Part shown: positions 12,122-23,906 of the stretch, piece after piece
How the letters are laid out: the number at the start of each line of letters is the position of its first letter
Numbering within the stretch: position 1 is the first letter of the stretch
Assembly (NCBI GenBank): GCA_033977485.1
Contig: CM066994.1
Span: 8,992,001-9,056,000, forward strand
Direction: 5' to 3'
Source of the DNA: Hydrangea macrophylla
Taxonomy: Eukaryota; Streptophyta; Magnoliopsida; Cornales; Hydrangeaceae
Length of the DNA stretch: 64,000 bases
Translations under genes and position numbers: made by a program
The notes under the pieces: generated by a model
What the model saw: only the letters and a program-made list of their open reading frames with translations
What the model was told of the DNA's origin: nothing
Databases searched by the model: none

Positions 12122-13904
12122 TTAATTTGTAATCTTTAATGCACTCCTGAAATAATTAGACTTCTCCATAATTACCGCCTTTGTGAAAATGTCTGCCCTT
12201 TGCTCCTCAGTCTTGCAAAACTCCAATTTGATCTCCTTAGCTTCGAACAGATTTCTGATGTAGTGATGTCGAAGCTCAATGTGCTTCAATCTTCCATGAA
12301 ACACTGGATTCTTTGTCATTGCTATTGTAGACATGTTATCACAATAGATAACAGTAGGCTTCTCATGTGTCTTGCTGCAAATTTCCCAAAATCCTTCTTA
12401 ACCACACTGCTTCACAAGCTGCCTTTGAAGCTGCTATATATTCTGCTTCAGCTGTCGAAAGAGCAACTGTGCTTTGCTTCTTTGAGCTCCATGAAATGAC
12501 CTTTGAGCCCAAACTAAAAACATATCCAGAAGTACTTTTTCTATCATCAACTGATCCAGCCCAGTCACTGTCTGTATAGCCTACCAGATTATTATCATCT
12601 TCTTTCTCATATCTTATTCCAAAACTCTTTGTTCCTTTTACATATCGAAGAATTCTCTTCGCAGCTGTGAAATGATCCTTGCTAGGATCACTCATGAATC
12701 TAGATACAACTCCAACTGCATGTACTATATCTGGTCTTGTATTTGTGAGATAAATCAACGAACCAACAAGGCTTCGAAAGACTTGACCATCAACTTTCTG
12801 AGTTCCATCTTCTTTGAACAATTTCGCATTCAATGCCATTGGAGTTCCCATTGGTTTACAATCAACCATATTGAATTTCTTCAACAAATCCTCTGCATAT
12901 TTTTCCTGCGAAATGAATATTCCTTCTTTTGATTGCTTCACTTGAATTCCCAGAAAATACCTCATTAATCCCAAATCTGATATTTTGAATTCTGCCATCA
13001 TCCTTTTCTTAAATTCTTCCACCATCTCTTGCTTCGAGCTTGCATATATTAGATCATCAACATATAAACAAATAATAAGAAGATCACCACCTTCATTTTT
13101 GACATATAATGAAGGTTCACTTGGACTTTGAAACAATCCAATTTTCTGGAAGTATTGATCTATTTTGCTATTCCATGCCCTTGGTGCTTGTTTCAGACCA
13201 TACAGAGCCTTTCGAAGGCGATACACCTTTCCTTCTTTTCCTTTACTCACATACCCTTGAGGTTGTTCAACATAGACTTCTTCTTCTAGATTCCCATTTA
13301 AAAATGCAGCCTTCACATCTAACTGAAAAACCTTCATTTGTAATTGAGCCGCAATAGCCAATACAGTTCGAATGGTTTCCATTCGAGCTACTGGCGCAAA
13401 TGTCTCATTAAAATCAATTCCAGGTTACTGCGAGTAACCTTTTGCAACCAATCTAGCCTTGTGCTTCTGAATTGTACCATCTTCGTGAAATTTGGTCTTG
13501 AAAATCCATTTGAGACCAATCACATCATTTCCTTTTGGCTTGTCCACAAGCTCCCAAGTTTTGTTTTTCTTGATAACTTTAATTTCTTCATCCATGGCGA
13601 TCCTCCACTTCTCTTCTTTTACTGCTTCTTCGAAACCATTAGGTTCGAAGACAGCAAATGCAACATTTGAAGCTTCAAAATCCTCATTCGAGGCTTCATA
13701 TATATCTCGAAGAGATCTCATCTTCCTTGGACTTGATGAATTTGATGGACTTGCTTGATTTGATTGACTTCGAAGTAACTGATCAGGGCTTCGAAGTAAC
13801 TGATCAGCATCAGTGTTCAAAAAACCTTCTTCTTCTTCTATCATTATTGGCTGCTCCTCTTCTCTGTTGTCCCAATTCCATGATTTGTGTTCATCAAAAA
13901 TCAC
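12122..13904 (-). pseudogene. Copia pol remnant: integrase tail, RT, RNase H
   Basis: On the minus strand the frame enters with the post-integrase linker (FDEHKSWNWDNREEEQ). Reverse transcriptase follows from about 13625, including WIFKTKFHEDGTIQKHKARL, FQLDVKAAFLNGNLEEEVYV and the catalytic YVDDLIYAS. RNase H includes GYTDSDWAGSVDDRKSTSGY and STAEAEYIAAS. The frame is nearly intact: there is one TAA after GYSQ at 13425 (family members usually have Gln there) and a frameshift near 12385, after which HGRLKHIELRHHYIRN continues. The product would copy RNA into DNA in a virus-like particle. Protease and the integrase core are absent, so this is not an autonomous polyprotein. Confidence 0.9.
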
Positions 13905-14511
13905 ATCGAACCTGCTAACTCATGTAAAGACAAGTTAGCCAAATCCTTAGATTCCTCTATGGCAGCAACAACATCGAACCTTTGAGGCAAACTCCTTAGT
14001 ATCTTTTCAACAATTCTTTTATTTTCAATTGTATCCCCATAACTTCGAATTTGGTTTACAATTGCAGATACTCTAGAAAAGAACCCTTGAACTGATTCAC
14101 TCTCTTTCATTAGTAAAGTATCAAAATCTCTCATAAAGATTGTAGTTTTACAGAAATAACTTTCTCTGATCCTTGAAATTCAACTTTCAAAATGTCCCAT
14201 GCTTCTTTGGCATTTTTGGCACCCATAATCCTTGGAAAAATTGACTTGCTTATTCCTTGTTGTATATTGAGCAGGGCTTTAGCATCCTTCTTTTTATTCT
14301 CTTTATATTCTTTCTGCTTGGCTTGACTCCATGATGGTAGTACTGTAGAAGACTCTAGTTGTTCAAAACCATCTTCGACCAATTCCCATAATTCTTGAGA
14401 AACAAATAATGTCTTCATTTGAAGACTCCAAATATCATATATCTCACCATCAAAGAATGGAATTAAGCTAGAACCATAAGTTAGTCCTTGTGAGTTCGAA
14501 GAAGATGCCAT
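13901..14511 (-). pseudogene. Copia gag remnant (UBN2-type)
   Basis: The frame begins on the minus strand at an ATG ending at 14511 with MASSSNSQGLTYGSSLIPFF and continues through WSLQMKTLFVSQELWELVED, typical of copia capsid proteins (DUF4219/UBN2). A frameshift near 14134 leads to a second frame containing VQGFFSRVSAIVNQIRSYGD and LPQRFDVVAAIEESKDL. Gag stops at LSLHELAG near 13910, where an internal deletion fuses it to the end of integrase. The CCHC knuckle that should follow is lost. Gag forms the particle, so the capsid must be supplied by another element for transposition. Confidence 0.8.
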
Positions 14512-14550
14512 CGAACAATCTTTTAAATAACCTTACTCTGATACCAAATT

Positions 14551-14842
14551 TGTTGGAGACAAGAGAACTTTGCTCTGAATTACTGAATATTTATCACACC
14601 TTCAAAGTAATTTTTTTACTCTCTACTTTCCTGATTACAAATACTGGAAATTTATAGCCATTACACAAGACCTATTTTTAGACAAACTTAAATACAAAAG
14701 ACTTTCAACTTTCTCCACACTTAATACCAACTTATTTATGTGATAACTACTTATTCTAGGAAAATAACACACCTGACTTCCACACAATAATAAATAACAC
14801 TGTTGGCTTCCCACACTAATTATTACAAATTGCATTTCAACA
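14551..14842 (-). repeat. Copia LTR (right copy; 5' LTR of the minus-strand element)
   Basis: This 292-bp repeat matches 11823-12114 at all but about two positions. It is adjacent to the tRNA-Met primer-binding site, so it is the upstream LTR of the minus-strand element. Confidence 0.95.
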
Positions 14843-15851
14843 ATTTGAACATGAGGCATTTCTGTCTCTATGGCTTTCAAGGTATGTCTTCCCTGCAAAT
14901 TATGACACTGAGAGAAGAAATTTTTTCCCTATTGCAGTTTCTCTTTCTAGAGGGACTCAAATTGCTCTTGCACCTGTTGTTCTTGCTAGCATTTATAGGG
15001 ATTTAAGTTTTTTGAAAAAAACTATAAGCAAATCAAGTGAAACTCATGGTTTAAGAGTCACTCTTTTGGCTCCATTTCAATTATTGCAGCTATGGGTTTG
15101 GGAGAGATTTCCAAGTTTGGGGCCAAAACCCAATTCCAATAAATCTTGGAGAGCCAAGATCGACTCGTTGGCATAGATTGAGGAAATTGAAAGTTGATGA
15201 TTTGAGGAAGGAAATGGACTTAGCTAGTGAATTTTTCCAATGGCGCCCTTATGCTACAGTTGTGAATAACTGGAAGTTTAGCAAGTTTTATAGGGAAAGT
15301 GAAGAGTGGGTATTAGTTGTATCTCATATGGAAAAAGCTTGAATCGTTTGCTCGATGCTTGAGAGTTTCTGAGCTAGTTGGCTTAGATTGTATAGAAATG
15401 TCTCTCCCACATAGAGTAGCAATGCAATTCGGGATGGATCAAGATGTTCCGGGTAATGTCAATCGGTCCAATGAGTCTCATGAAATTGCTTGGAAAAACT
15501 ATAGCCGGCCAATTATAGATAAAAAGTTGTATATACCACTGTGGCTCTTTGAATCTGATGTAACAAAAGGATATCTAGAATGGTGGAAGCAATCCATGTT
15601 GGCTTTGGAAGACGGGATTAAGGTTGTGTTGAGGCGGGAGCGTTCAAAGACTTACAAAAGAAGGCCACGAGGTCTTGGAGTGAACGAAAAAGATAAGGAT
15701 TCCTTTCTTCCTCCTGATTTTCCTTCCAAACTTAGGAAAGACGTGGGTCTCAGAAGAAAGGATGAAGATAACCTTGACTTTTCTCCTCGTAGTTGTCCTT
15801 CCAAATGTATGGACATGGGTCTCGGAGAAAACGAGGAAGATAACCGTGACT
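14843..15851 (+). pseudogene. PMD pseudogene, part C (C-terminal half of domain)
   Basis: After the copia element the PMD frame resumes with EHEAFLSLWLSRYVFP, then RGTQIALAPVVLASIYRDLS and LLAPFQLLQLWVWERFP. An extra T near 15137 shifts the frame, and in the new one LGEPRSTRWHRLRKLKVDDL and FFQWRPYATVVNNWKFSKFY continue. A second shift near 15328 leads into ESFARCLRVSELVGLDCIE, LPHRVAMQFGMDQDVPGNVN and YLEWWKQSMLALEDGIK. The tail is hydrophilic, with repeated DFPSK/CPSK phrases. The conserved MQFGMDQD block is shared with the fragment at 62.2-63.2 kb. Part C is cut at 15851 by a hAT-type MITE with an 8-bp target duplication. Confidence 0.85.
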
Positions 15852-16215
15852 CTATGAAACACGGACTCTTCGAAAAGGCCGCCGCACCCGCACTTAGACT
15901 GGGTGCTCCGCAGATTCTTTGAGTTCTTTTGGAGTTTGGCTGTATCTTTTTTGTAGCGTTCTTTTGAAAAAGAACACAAGTTCTTCATAATACTTTGGAA
16001 GTTGAAAAGATAAATAATAGAAATTATCTAGGGTAAACACTAATGCACTAATAGTAATAAAATATTTTGTATATACTACTATCTGAAAATATATTTTTAA
16101 TATTTTATCCAAGTACTCCTGCCGCACTCGCGCCCTTACTTTTTGAGAAATTGGCGAATCCCTCGCACCCGCATCCCCGTACCCGAATCCCCGCACCTGC
16201 ACCCGTGCTACCTAG
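15852..16215. mobile_element. hAT-type non-autonomous element, 8-bp TSD
   Basis: Perfect 8-bp direct repeats CCGTGACT flank it at 15844-15851 and 16216-16223, the size made by hAT transposases. The ends are weak inverted repeats (CTATGAAACACGG against the complement of CCGTGCTACCTAG). The interior has C/G-rich arms (CGCACCCGCA phrases near 15886 and 16166) around an AT-rich core. It encodes no protein and is the third insertion in the PMD pseudogene. Confidence 0.75.
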
Positions 16216-16692
16216 CCGTGACTTGACTACTCCTGGTTTTTCTTCCAAATGTATGATGGCCTAAGATGTTGATGATGACAAACTAACAATTGCAGAATTG
16301 TTGAGACTTATTAAGAAGCCTAGTAGTTCTGGAGCTGTTAGAGAAATGGTGCGCCACAGATTGAACCTATGGACATGAAAATTCAAGATAAAGCTTTGAT
16401 GGGAAGTCCAAAGAAAGACAGAGAAGTTGAAATAGTAAGTGAAACAAAGTGTCCATCACCGTGCATCAAAATCAATGATCAAGAAAGTAGTTGCTTTGAT
16501 GAACTTCAGATACCAATATTGGAGGCTAGGATTAGCAAGCTTGAGAAATTGGTTGCTGGGTTAAGAGCAAAAAGAATGTACTGCGTGGTTTCATCTACTC
16601 CATCCAAGAGAGACCAGAAAAGTACCACATTTTCTTTCTTTCTTTCTTTTTGGTTGGGGGGGTGGGGTGGAGGGGGGGATAACATAGCATAG
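16216..16692 (+). pseudogene. PMD pseudogene, part D (C-terminal tail)
   Basis: This part contains a DDDKLTIAELLRLIKKPSSS-like reading around 16270-16325, then a frame from 16369 with KIQDKALMGSPKKDREVEIV, CPSPCIKINDQESSCFDELQ and a coiled-coil-like IPILEARISKLEKLVAGLRA. The same tail is recognisable at 24.7-25.1 kb and near 63.05 kb, which defines a small local PMD sequence family. The end near 16640-16690 runs into T- and G-rich simple sequence and is not a true terminus. Confidence 0.7.
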
Positions 16693-18797
16693 GTAGTACT
16701 TGAAGCAGAAAAATGAGATACTAACAGAAATATGAGTTGCTCATAGCCTCATAGTACCTAGATTTGGTGCGAGTAATTAGAGTTTTTAGTAAGTATTGTG
16801 GAATCAATAGATAAAATAAGAATGTCAATATTTGGCTATGATGACTGATTCTCAGTAATTTTGTTTTTATCATGAGAGTTGATTTTTGAGAACTTAGTTT
16901 GACCGCCTTAACTTGTTTTTCTTTTGTTTATTTTTCCCGTCTTCTAAAAAATAAAAGTAGTTAATTTATTTATGAACGAGCACTTACCTTCTTTTTTTCC
17001 CCTGTTTTAATAGTTATCAGTTTAGGAACTAAGAGGAGCTTCTTCTGTTCTACCCATGAATTCCTGAGAATGCATATTTTATGACTTGAACTTCAATTTT
17101 TCTGTGGGTAATATTCCACAGGTAGCAATTATACGGTTTGTACCAACTGTTAATTACTTGTCCAAAGAAAAGAAAACGTTTTATTGATGTAAAAGGAGAG
17201 GTGTTCAGTAATTTGGAAGCCCCAATTCACAAGGAGAAAAAAGACAACGATATCTAGGAAATATTCATCACCGACTAATGTGAGCTACCTTAATATTTAG
17301 TTAATTTGGTGGACTTATTCCATTGACTCAAGTACATACTTGAATTGGATGTATTGGTGCATCTCTCTAGGAAACTGGCTGAATGATCTAAATAGTTCTT
17401 AGCAATTTGATACTGGAATCAATCAGAAAATGATTCTGTTCATTCTGTTCTATTTGATATGTATACCAATCAGAAAAAAAGGTTCATCATTGTTAAATAT
17501 TAAATATGATGGAAAATATTATGTTGAGATACCAATCCTTTGATAATGCAACTAGATTAACAGCTAAACACAAAAAGATAAATCAAAAGGTTTACTCTTT
17601 CCATGTAAAGGAAGATTGACGCAGACTACATTCTGTTTCTAAACTGCTTTGTTGTTTTACACCGTTTCTTGCTTTAGGGATTTAAGGAAAAAGTCGCATG
17701 TTTTCCTATAGCTATTTGGAGTTGGATTCTAAAATTGGAGAGGAAAGAGGCGTCATGATTAGTTACGTTTAGCACAGAAAAGAAACCTTTCATATAAGTT
17801 ATAACAAAGGTGATGGAGAGGCAATTAGGAGATTTGAGGGCTCCATCGTTTCAAAATGTGATAATATATGTCATCCATTTGCTTTTTTTTAATGTAACAT
17901 CTTGCGGGCATGCAAGAATTGATAGCATCTTATTATGATTTAGTTTGTGATGTCACCACTCTATTGGAAGAGCTGACAGATCTAAAGCAGACATGATAGT
18001 CTTGTCCGAGAGAAGTGATGATGAAAGATTTTTTTTAGCACATAGAATCTAAAAGATCAGCCCATAATGGGAAGTTATATTAGAGGAAGTAAAACGTAAG
18101 ATGAAGACAAATGGTTGTGTTCCTAGAACAACCATCAAGAGTGCTGACTTAGTTATTACCTGAGCTAAGGCCGTCGTATTGTTGTGTGTGGGTTCTTTTG
18201 GTTCCATTTGAATTGAGCTCGCCCATACTTCTTTCTTTCTTTCTTTCTTTATTTCTCTCTCTCTCTCTCTCTCTCTCTCCTATAAAAGATAAAAGGTTTT
18301 TCCTGAGCAAAAGGTTTGTAATTTCTCTGGTGATCAAAATAACCAATCTCAATAACCTGTCCTTGAAGGAGTAAATTTTTGTTTGTGCTATGGACAATTG
18401 TGAATCCCTATAAAGGGAAACCCAGTGCACGAGACTCCCGCCATTGCGGGGTCTATGATGATTTAATTTACTATTTGGATGGTTTTGGTTTGGAATGAGG
18501 TAATGGAAGAAAAGGAAAACGAGTTGCTTTTCATGTTGCATATGGGAGGAGAAAATTGCGAGACAGTCATTCAAGAATATAAGGATTTTGGCCTCCTTCA
18601 CTAACATCTCCTTTAAATACAGTAAGCGTTTCTCTTTGAATGGTCTCTCCATACATTGATTAATTGTCTCTTTTCCATTTGAAAATTTTTCAATATAAAA
18701 AACAAGTTGTTTGTAACATTGTAGCACTTTGCTGCAATTTGGTCCAAATCATGTTAAATAGAAAAATGTCATGTGTCTTGTGTTCTTAACATATTGA
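16693..18797. other. Intergenic, no gene seen
   Basis: AT-rich sequence with a TTTC and CT microsatellite at about 18231-18280. A short stretch near 18420-18455 (CCCAGTGCACGAGACTCCCG) resembles part of a common plant SINE-like repeat but has no supportable ends. Nothing gene-like was recognised. Confidence 0.5.
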
Positions 18798-19275
18798 TGT
18801 TAGGAAATTATATTTTCTAATAAGAGTGGGTAACATATTAATATCAATTATATTATAAGGCTATTAATTAAATGGGCTTATATTATGTGGTCTAATTGTA
18901 GGAAGCCCATGGGCTTCTATTGGGTATGAGTTTAATGAGTGGATACCAAATACTGATCCTGTTAGGAATAATGGGAACCCTAACATATCAGTATATAAAG
19001 ACATATAGGTTATGGTCCCCAATATGTCAAATCATATATACTACTTCCTCCTCCATCACATCTAGAGAAGGAATCCATTAAAGAACTCTAAGGAGATTTG
19101 ACTGAGGAAGACATAACTGATTATCATCGTTCTTCTAAGGTTTGCTAATTGCTTCCATGGATACAGATATTTATTCTACTATATTATATCCTTGATAATC
19201 TAACATGATATGATCCTAGGGCTGTGGTTTTACTACTCTAGGGTTCTACAATTTTATAGGTTAAAGTTTCTAACA
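18798..19275 (+). repeat. Copia 5' LTR (478 bp)
   Basis: This is the upstream terminal repeat of the 18.8-24.4 kb element. It has TG...CA ends and is followed after two bases by the tRNA-Met primer-binding site TGGTATCAGAGC. A probable TATA box, AGTATATAAAGAC, lies near 18990. Confidence 0.95.
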
Positions 19276-20329
19276 AGTGGTATCAGAGCAAATTATCGTG
19301 TTGATTATTAGAGATTTTATATGCAAGATTTTGATTCGGCTTATTCATGTTTTGGTTATTAGTGTTGCTGATTCATGATATGTTTTATTTGGATGACACT
19401 TTATTCGGTAATATTATTAAACTATTATGATGGCACTTGATTCGATTTTGAACGGTTTGGTCACGAAATTGTGTCGATATATTAGTTGAGTCTGTTACGG
19501 CATCATGTGCCTTCCCAACAATTTTTCACGTGTTCATCATGGCTGCATCATGATATTCATCTTGCTATCACCTGAAGGTATATAGTATCATAGATTCATG
19601 ACATATTAGCAAATTGATGGACATCGTACATTCTGTAGTGCAATATATTTCGGCATTACATATTATGTTTATTCATGATGAGATTTTAATTCATCAAGTT
19701 TTCTATAGCACTTTAGAATTTTTGAATTCGCACGCGATATGAATGATTTTTCTTAGTATCATGAAATATTGGTTAATTCATAGCATGAATTAAGTTTTAT
19801 GGAAGCCTAAGATTTGGGGTCTATTTTAGACTCCAATACATATGTCTGATATTTTAAATAAATAAATTGAAGTAATATGTTGCCAAAGTAACCTCTGTTG
19901 TGTAAATTTATTTATTTTAAAATATTAAGATGGTATATCTGTTATTCATGCAATTAACAATCGGCCAAAGGAAGATTCTTAATTGGTCGAATAATAGGTG
20001 TACATGTAGTGGTAAATATGTGTCAATTATCAAGTTACTTTTTCATGTGGGCAGTAAGTCGGCCCAAAGGAAGGCCACTGTCTGACAGGACTTATTGTCA
20101 ATATTTGATCACTACACGGGGAGTACCACTTACAGTTGATATTTCTGTCCAAAGACTAAATGTCAATGTTGTTCTAGGTATCCTGTGATGGACCCACCAT
20201 TAAGTAAATTATTTAATGTGTCATGCATGCATATATATAAATTATTCATAATATATTTATGTTATGACATGTTATAAATTATGAGCATATTATTTTATTT
20301 TATTTTGTTCTCTATTCAGTTTCTGCTAC

Positions 20330-22865
20330 AGCTACAAATGTTTCTGCTCAAATTAGTGCTATCCCAATTCTGAATGGGGGAAACTTTAAGGTCTGGAAAG
20401 AGAACGTGGAAATCGTTCTTGGATGTATGGATTTGGACCTTGCGCTAAGGACCGAACGACCCACTTCGACTACGGAAAACCCGAATGAGGGTAAAATTGA
20501 GAAGTGGGATCGCTCGAATCGCATAAGTCTAATGATTATGAAATGTTCCATTCCGGAAGCGTTTCGGGGCTCGATCACTGAGAGCACAAATGCTAAGAAG
20601 TTCCTCTCTGAATTACAATAATATTTTGCTCAAAATGAAAAGTCGGAAACGAGTACCGTTTTGGCTACTCTGATTTCCATGAGGTATAAAGGAAAGGGGA
20701 ACATAAGGGAGTACATTATGGACATGTCTCATCTCAGTGGGAAACTCAAGGCACTAAAGTTAGAGTTGTTTGAGGACATGCTCGTGCACTTGGTTCTCAT
20801 ATCTCTTCCTGCACAATTCAGTCAATTTAAAATGAGTTACAATACCCAAAAGGACAAATGGACTCTTAATGAGCTCATATCTCACTGTGTGCAAGAAGAG
20901 GAAAGAATTCAGTGAGACAAGACTGAAAGTGCTCATTTAGCATCAACCTCTCAGAATAATAAAAGGAAGAGAGCTAAGGATGCTGCAGATGTGACACCTC
21001 AGCAGAAGGAACTAAAGAAGCAAAATGAGGAATTCCTTTGCTATTTCTGCAAGAAGAGAGGCCACATGAAGAGAGACTGTCCCAAATATGCAGCTTGGCG
21101 TGCAAAGAAGGGTAAGCTTCTCGTTTTGGTTTGTTCTGAAGTTAATTTAGCTTCTGTACCTAAAGATACTTGGTGGGTAGATTCTGGTGCTACTACTCAC
21201 ATAAGTATGTCTATGCAGGGTTGCCTGTGGAGCCGGCTGCCAACTGATGCTGAAAGATTTATCTTTGTGGGCGATGGCAAGAAAGTTACAGTAGAAGCAA
21301 TAGGAAATTTTAGATTATTATTAAAGACTGGTGTTTATTTGGATTTGATTGAGACTTTTGTTGCACCGTCTTTTAAACGGAATTTAATTTCTATTTCTAA
21401 TTTGGACAAATCTGGTTATGCTTGTTCTTTTAGAAATAATAAAGTTAGTCTATTTCAAGATTCAAAACTTATTGGTACCGGTTCTTTGGTTGATAATCTG
21501 TATATGCTTGACACTGTTACTTCCTATAATATAATTTTGCATACTAATTCACGTGGTACAAAGCGAAAATTAAGTGAGAATTCTGCCACCTTATGGCACA
21601 AGCGATTAGGTCATATCTCTAAACAGAGAATTGAGAGACTTGTGCATGACGGGATTCTTGACCCCTTAGATTTGGCAGACTTTCAAGTCTGCATTGAGTG
21701 TATTAAGGGAAAACAGACAAACATAGGGAAATTAGGTGCCAACAGGTGTACAGACGTCTTAAAACTCATTCACACTGATATATGTGGTCCATTCCCTACA
21801 GCCTCTTGGAATGGACAACAATATTTCATTGCGTTCATAGACGACTACTAAAGATATGGGTACCTATATTTAATACATGAGAAGTCACAGTCCCTGGATG
21901 TTTTCAAGTCATTTAAAGCCAAAGTTGAACTTCAACTTGGCAAGAAAAATAAGGCTGTCAAATCTGACCGTGGTAGTGAATACTATGGTAGATATGACGG
22001 ATCAGGTGAACAACGTCCAGGACCCTTTGCTAAACTCCTAGAGGAATGCGGTATCGTCCCTCAATACACAATGCCAGGCAAACCTAGCATGAATGGTGTA
22101 CCTGAAAGACGAAACAAAACGCTCAAGGATATGGTAAGAAGTATGATTAGTCATTCTTCTTTACCAAAATCACTCTGGGGAGAAGCTCTAAAGACTGCAG
22201 CATATATACTCAACAGGGTTCCAAGTAAAGTAGTAACAAAACCCCTTATGAATTATGGACTAGAAAGAAGCCTAGCATTAGGCATTTACACATTTGGGGT
22301 TGTCCAGCTGAGGCACGACCTTATAGGCCACATGAAAAGAAATTGGACTCAAGAACAGTCAGTTGCTACTTTATTGGATACGTTGAACGCTCTCGGGACT
22401 TTAAAGTTTTATGATCCCACTACTAGGACATTTTTTGAGACGGGAAATGCCAGATTTCTTGAGGAAGTTGAGTTTGTGGGGGGAGATAAGGTTAGAGACA
22501 TTGTCTTTGAAGAGGAATTTATTCCTAATCATATTGCTATTGACAATGTTCAGATTCCTATTCCTGACATTGTTCAAGATACAAATCCGGATATACGAGA
22601 CAATGTACAAGAGCTCCCTGTGCAAAATGAACAAATTATACCTGAAGTGCAAACTCAACAACCTCAAGAGGAGATGCCATTAAGAAGATCCACTAGGGAA
22701 AGGAGAAATGCAATTTCGGATGATTATATTGTATTCTTCCAAGAACATAAGTTTGACATAGGGATAGTGGAAGATGATCAATCAACTTTCACCAAGTCAA
22801 ACAAAGTTCCATCAATGGTCTCAAACAGGCTTCCCGTCAATGGTATCACAAGTTCCATAAAGTAA
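20330..22865 (+). pseudogene. Copia gag-protease-integrase polyprotein remnant
   Basis: One frame runs from gag to the end of integrase with three in-frame stops (near 20619, 20913 and 21849). Gag starts around VSAQISAIPILNGGNFKVWK. The zinc knuckle is CYFCKKRGHMKRDCPKY near 21040. The protease active site WWVDSGATTHIS lies near 21170. The pre-integrase H-x-R-L-G-H block is at about 21597. Integrase shows LIHTDICGPFP, a DDY next to the stop, KSDRGSEYYG and PERRNKTLKDMVRSMI near 22095. Stops after LSELQ, RIQ and IDDY kill the polyprotein. The spacing of otherwise in-frame segments shows few indels, so decay is mostly by substitution. Confidence 0.9.
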
Positions 22866-23466
22866 TCACCTCGTATGGTTTTGAGGCGAATATGGTTGAT
22901 GACTGTGTATATCACAAGTTCAATGGGAGTATTGGGCAGATATTTGGGTAACCCATAAATGGATCATTGGAAAGCAGTCAAACGGGTTATGCGGTATTTA
23001 CAGAGAACAAAGGACTACATGCTCACGTATCGGAGATCAGATCTTTTGGAGATCGTCGGGTATTCTGATTCCGATTTTGTTGGATGCCAAGACAGTAAGC
23101 GATCCACGTCAGGCTATGTTTATATGCTGGCTAGAGGAGCTATATCTTGGAAGAGTGCTAAGCAGACACTCATAGCTTCTTCAACCATGGCTGCGGAGTT
23201 CATAGCCTGTTTATGAGGCATTCAATCATGGGATATGGTTGCGAAACTTTGTCACTAGGCTTCGTGTGGTAGATGGCATTGAAAGGCCTTAAAGATATAC
23301 TGTGACAATAAAAGTTTCTGGTTGTTAAGGAAAGAATTCAGAGTGGTCAAATTTTGATAGAACATATATAGACAAACTCCATGATTGCGGATCCGCTGAC
23401 CAAGGGATTACCTCCCAAGGTCTTTTACGAGCACACTGCTCATATGGGTGTTAGGTTGTCTAACGA
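22866..23466 (+). pseudogene. Copia RT edge and RNase H remnant
   Basis: After a stop near 22863 only the edges of reverse transcriptase remain. A trace reading YGFEANMVDDCVYHKF is visible in a shifted frame near 22875-22920. It is followed at once by sequence that normally lies after the catalytic core (the LGRYLGNP region). RNase H follows at 22959-23216 with GYSDSDFVGCQDSKRSTSGY and ASSTMAAEFIACL. The tail to the polypurine tract is degraded. The YVDD catalytic motif is absent, so this copy could not reverse transcribe itself. Confidence 0.85.
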
Positions 23467-23906
23467 TACTTTGGTTTAGTGGGAGTTAACTTTGGATGTT
23501 CTATTTTTGACATTTATGGTTTTATTTTCTGCAGAATAAAGTTGATGGTTTAAAGTTTATCTCTGAATCTAACTATTTTCTATATGCAGTTTTGCATTAT
23601 TTCGGATTGATCTCAATAAAGACTAAATTAGGACCAGTTGGAAATAGACATGTTTGAGATCACATTGCATATAATTTCCATGCTACTCATCCATACTTGA
23701 TCTATGTCATTGAATGTGTTGGTATGGTGACCATTGAAGGTCTAGTTACGATTATGTGTGATGAAAGCCGCCTTGATCCCATATTAATATAGGAAATGGA
23801 CCAGATTGAAACTAAAGTGAAGTCCAAAGATAAATAGCATATGTGTGCGTCTAAGGAATATGTAATATAATTGTTTCAGGAATCATATGTAGCCCAAGTG
23901 AGAGAT

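Larger units (their letters stand above)
11823..14842 (-). mobile_element. Ty1/copia element, internally deleted, 5-bp TSD
   Basis: LTRs of 292 bp lie at 11823-12114 and 14551-14842, with TG...CA ends. By eye they differ at two positions, so the insertion is recent. The target duplication is ATTTG (11818-11822 and 14843-14847). On the minus strand a tRNA-Met primer site (TTTGGTATCAGAG) follows the LTR near 14534-14548, and a polypurine tract (AAGAGGGGG) precedes the other LTR near 12114-12122. The interior holds part of gag joined directly to the end of integrase, then reverse transcriptase and RNase H. The zinc knuckle, protease and most of integrase are missing, so the element could only move in trans. 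It splits the PMD pseudogene. Confidence 0.95.

Noticed and set aside
18415..18460. SINE-like phrase CCCAGTGCACGAGACTCCCG
   Set aside because: It resembles part of a common plant repeat, but no ends, tail or target duplication could be found.
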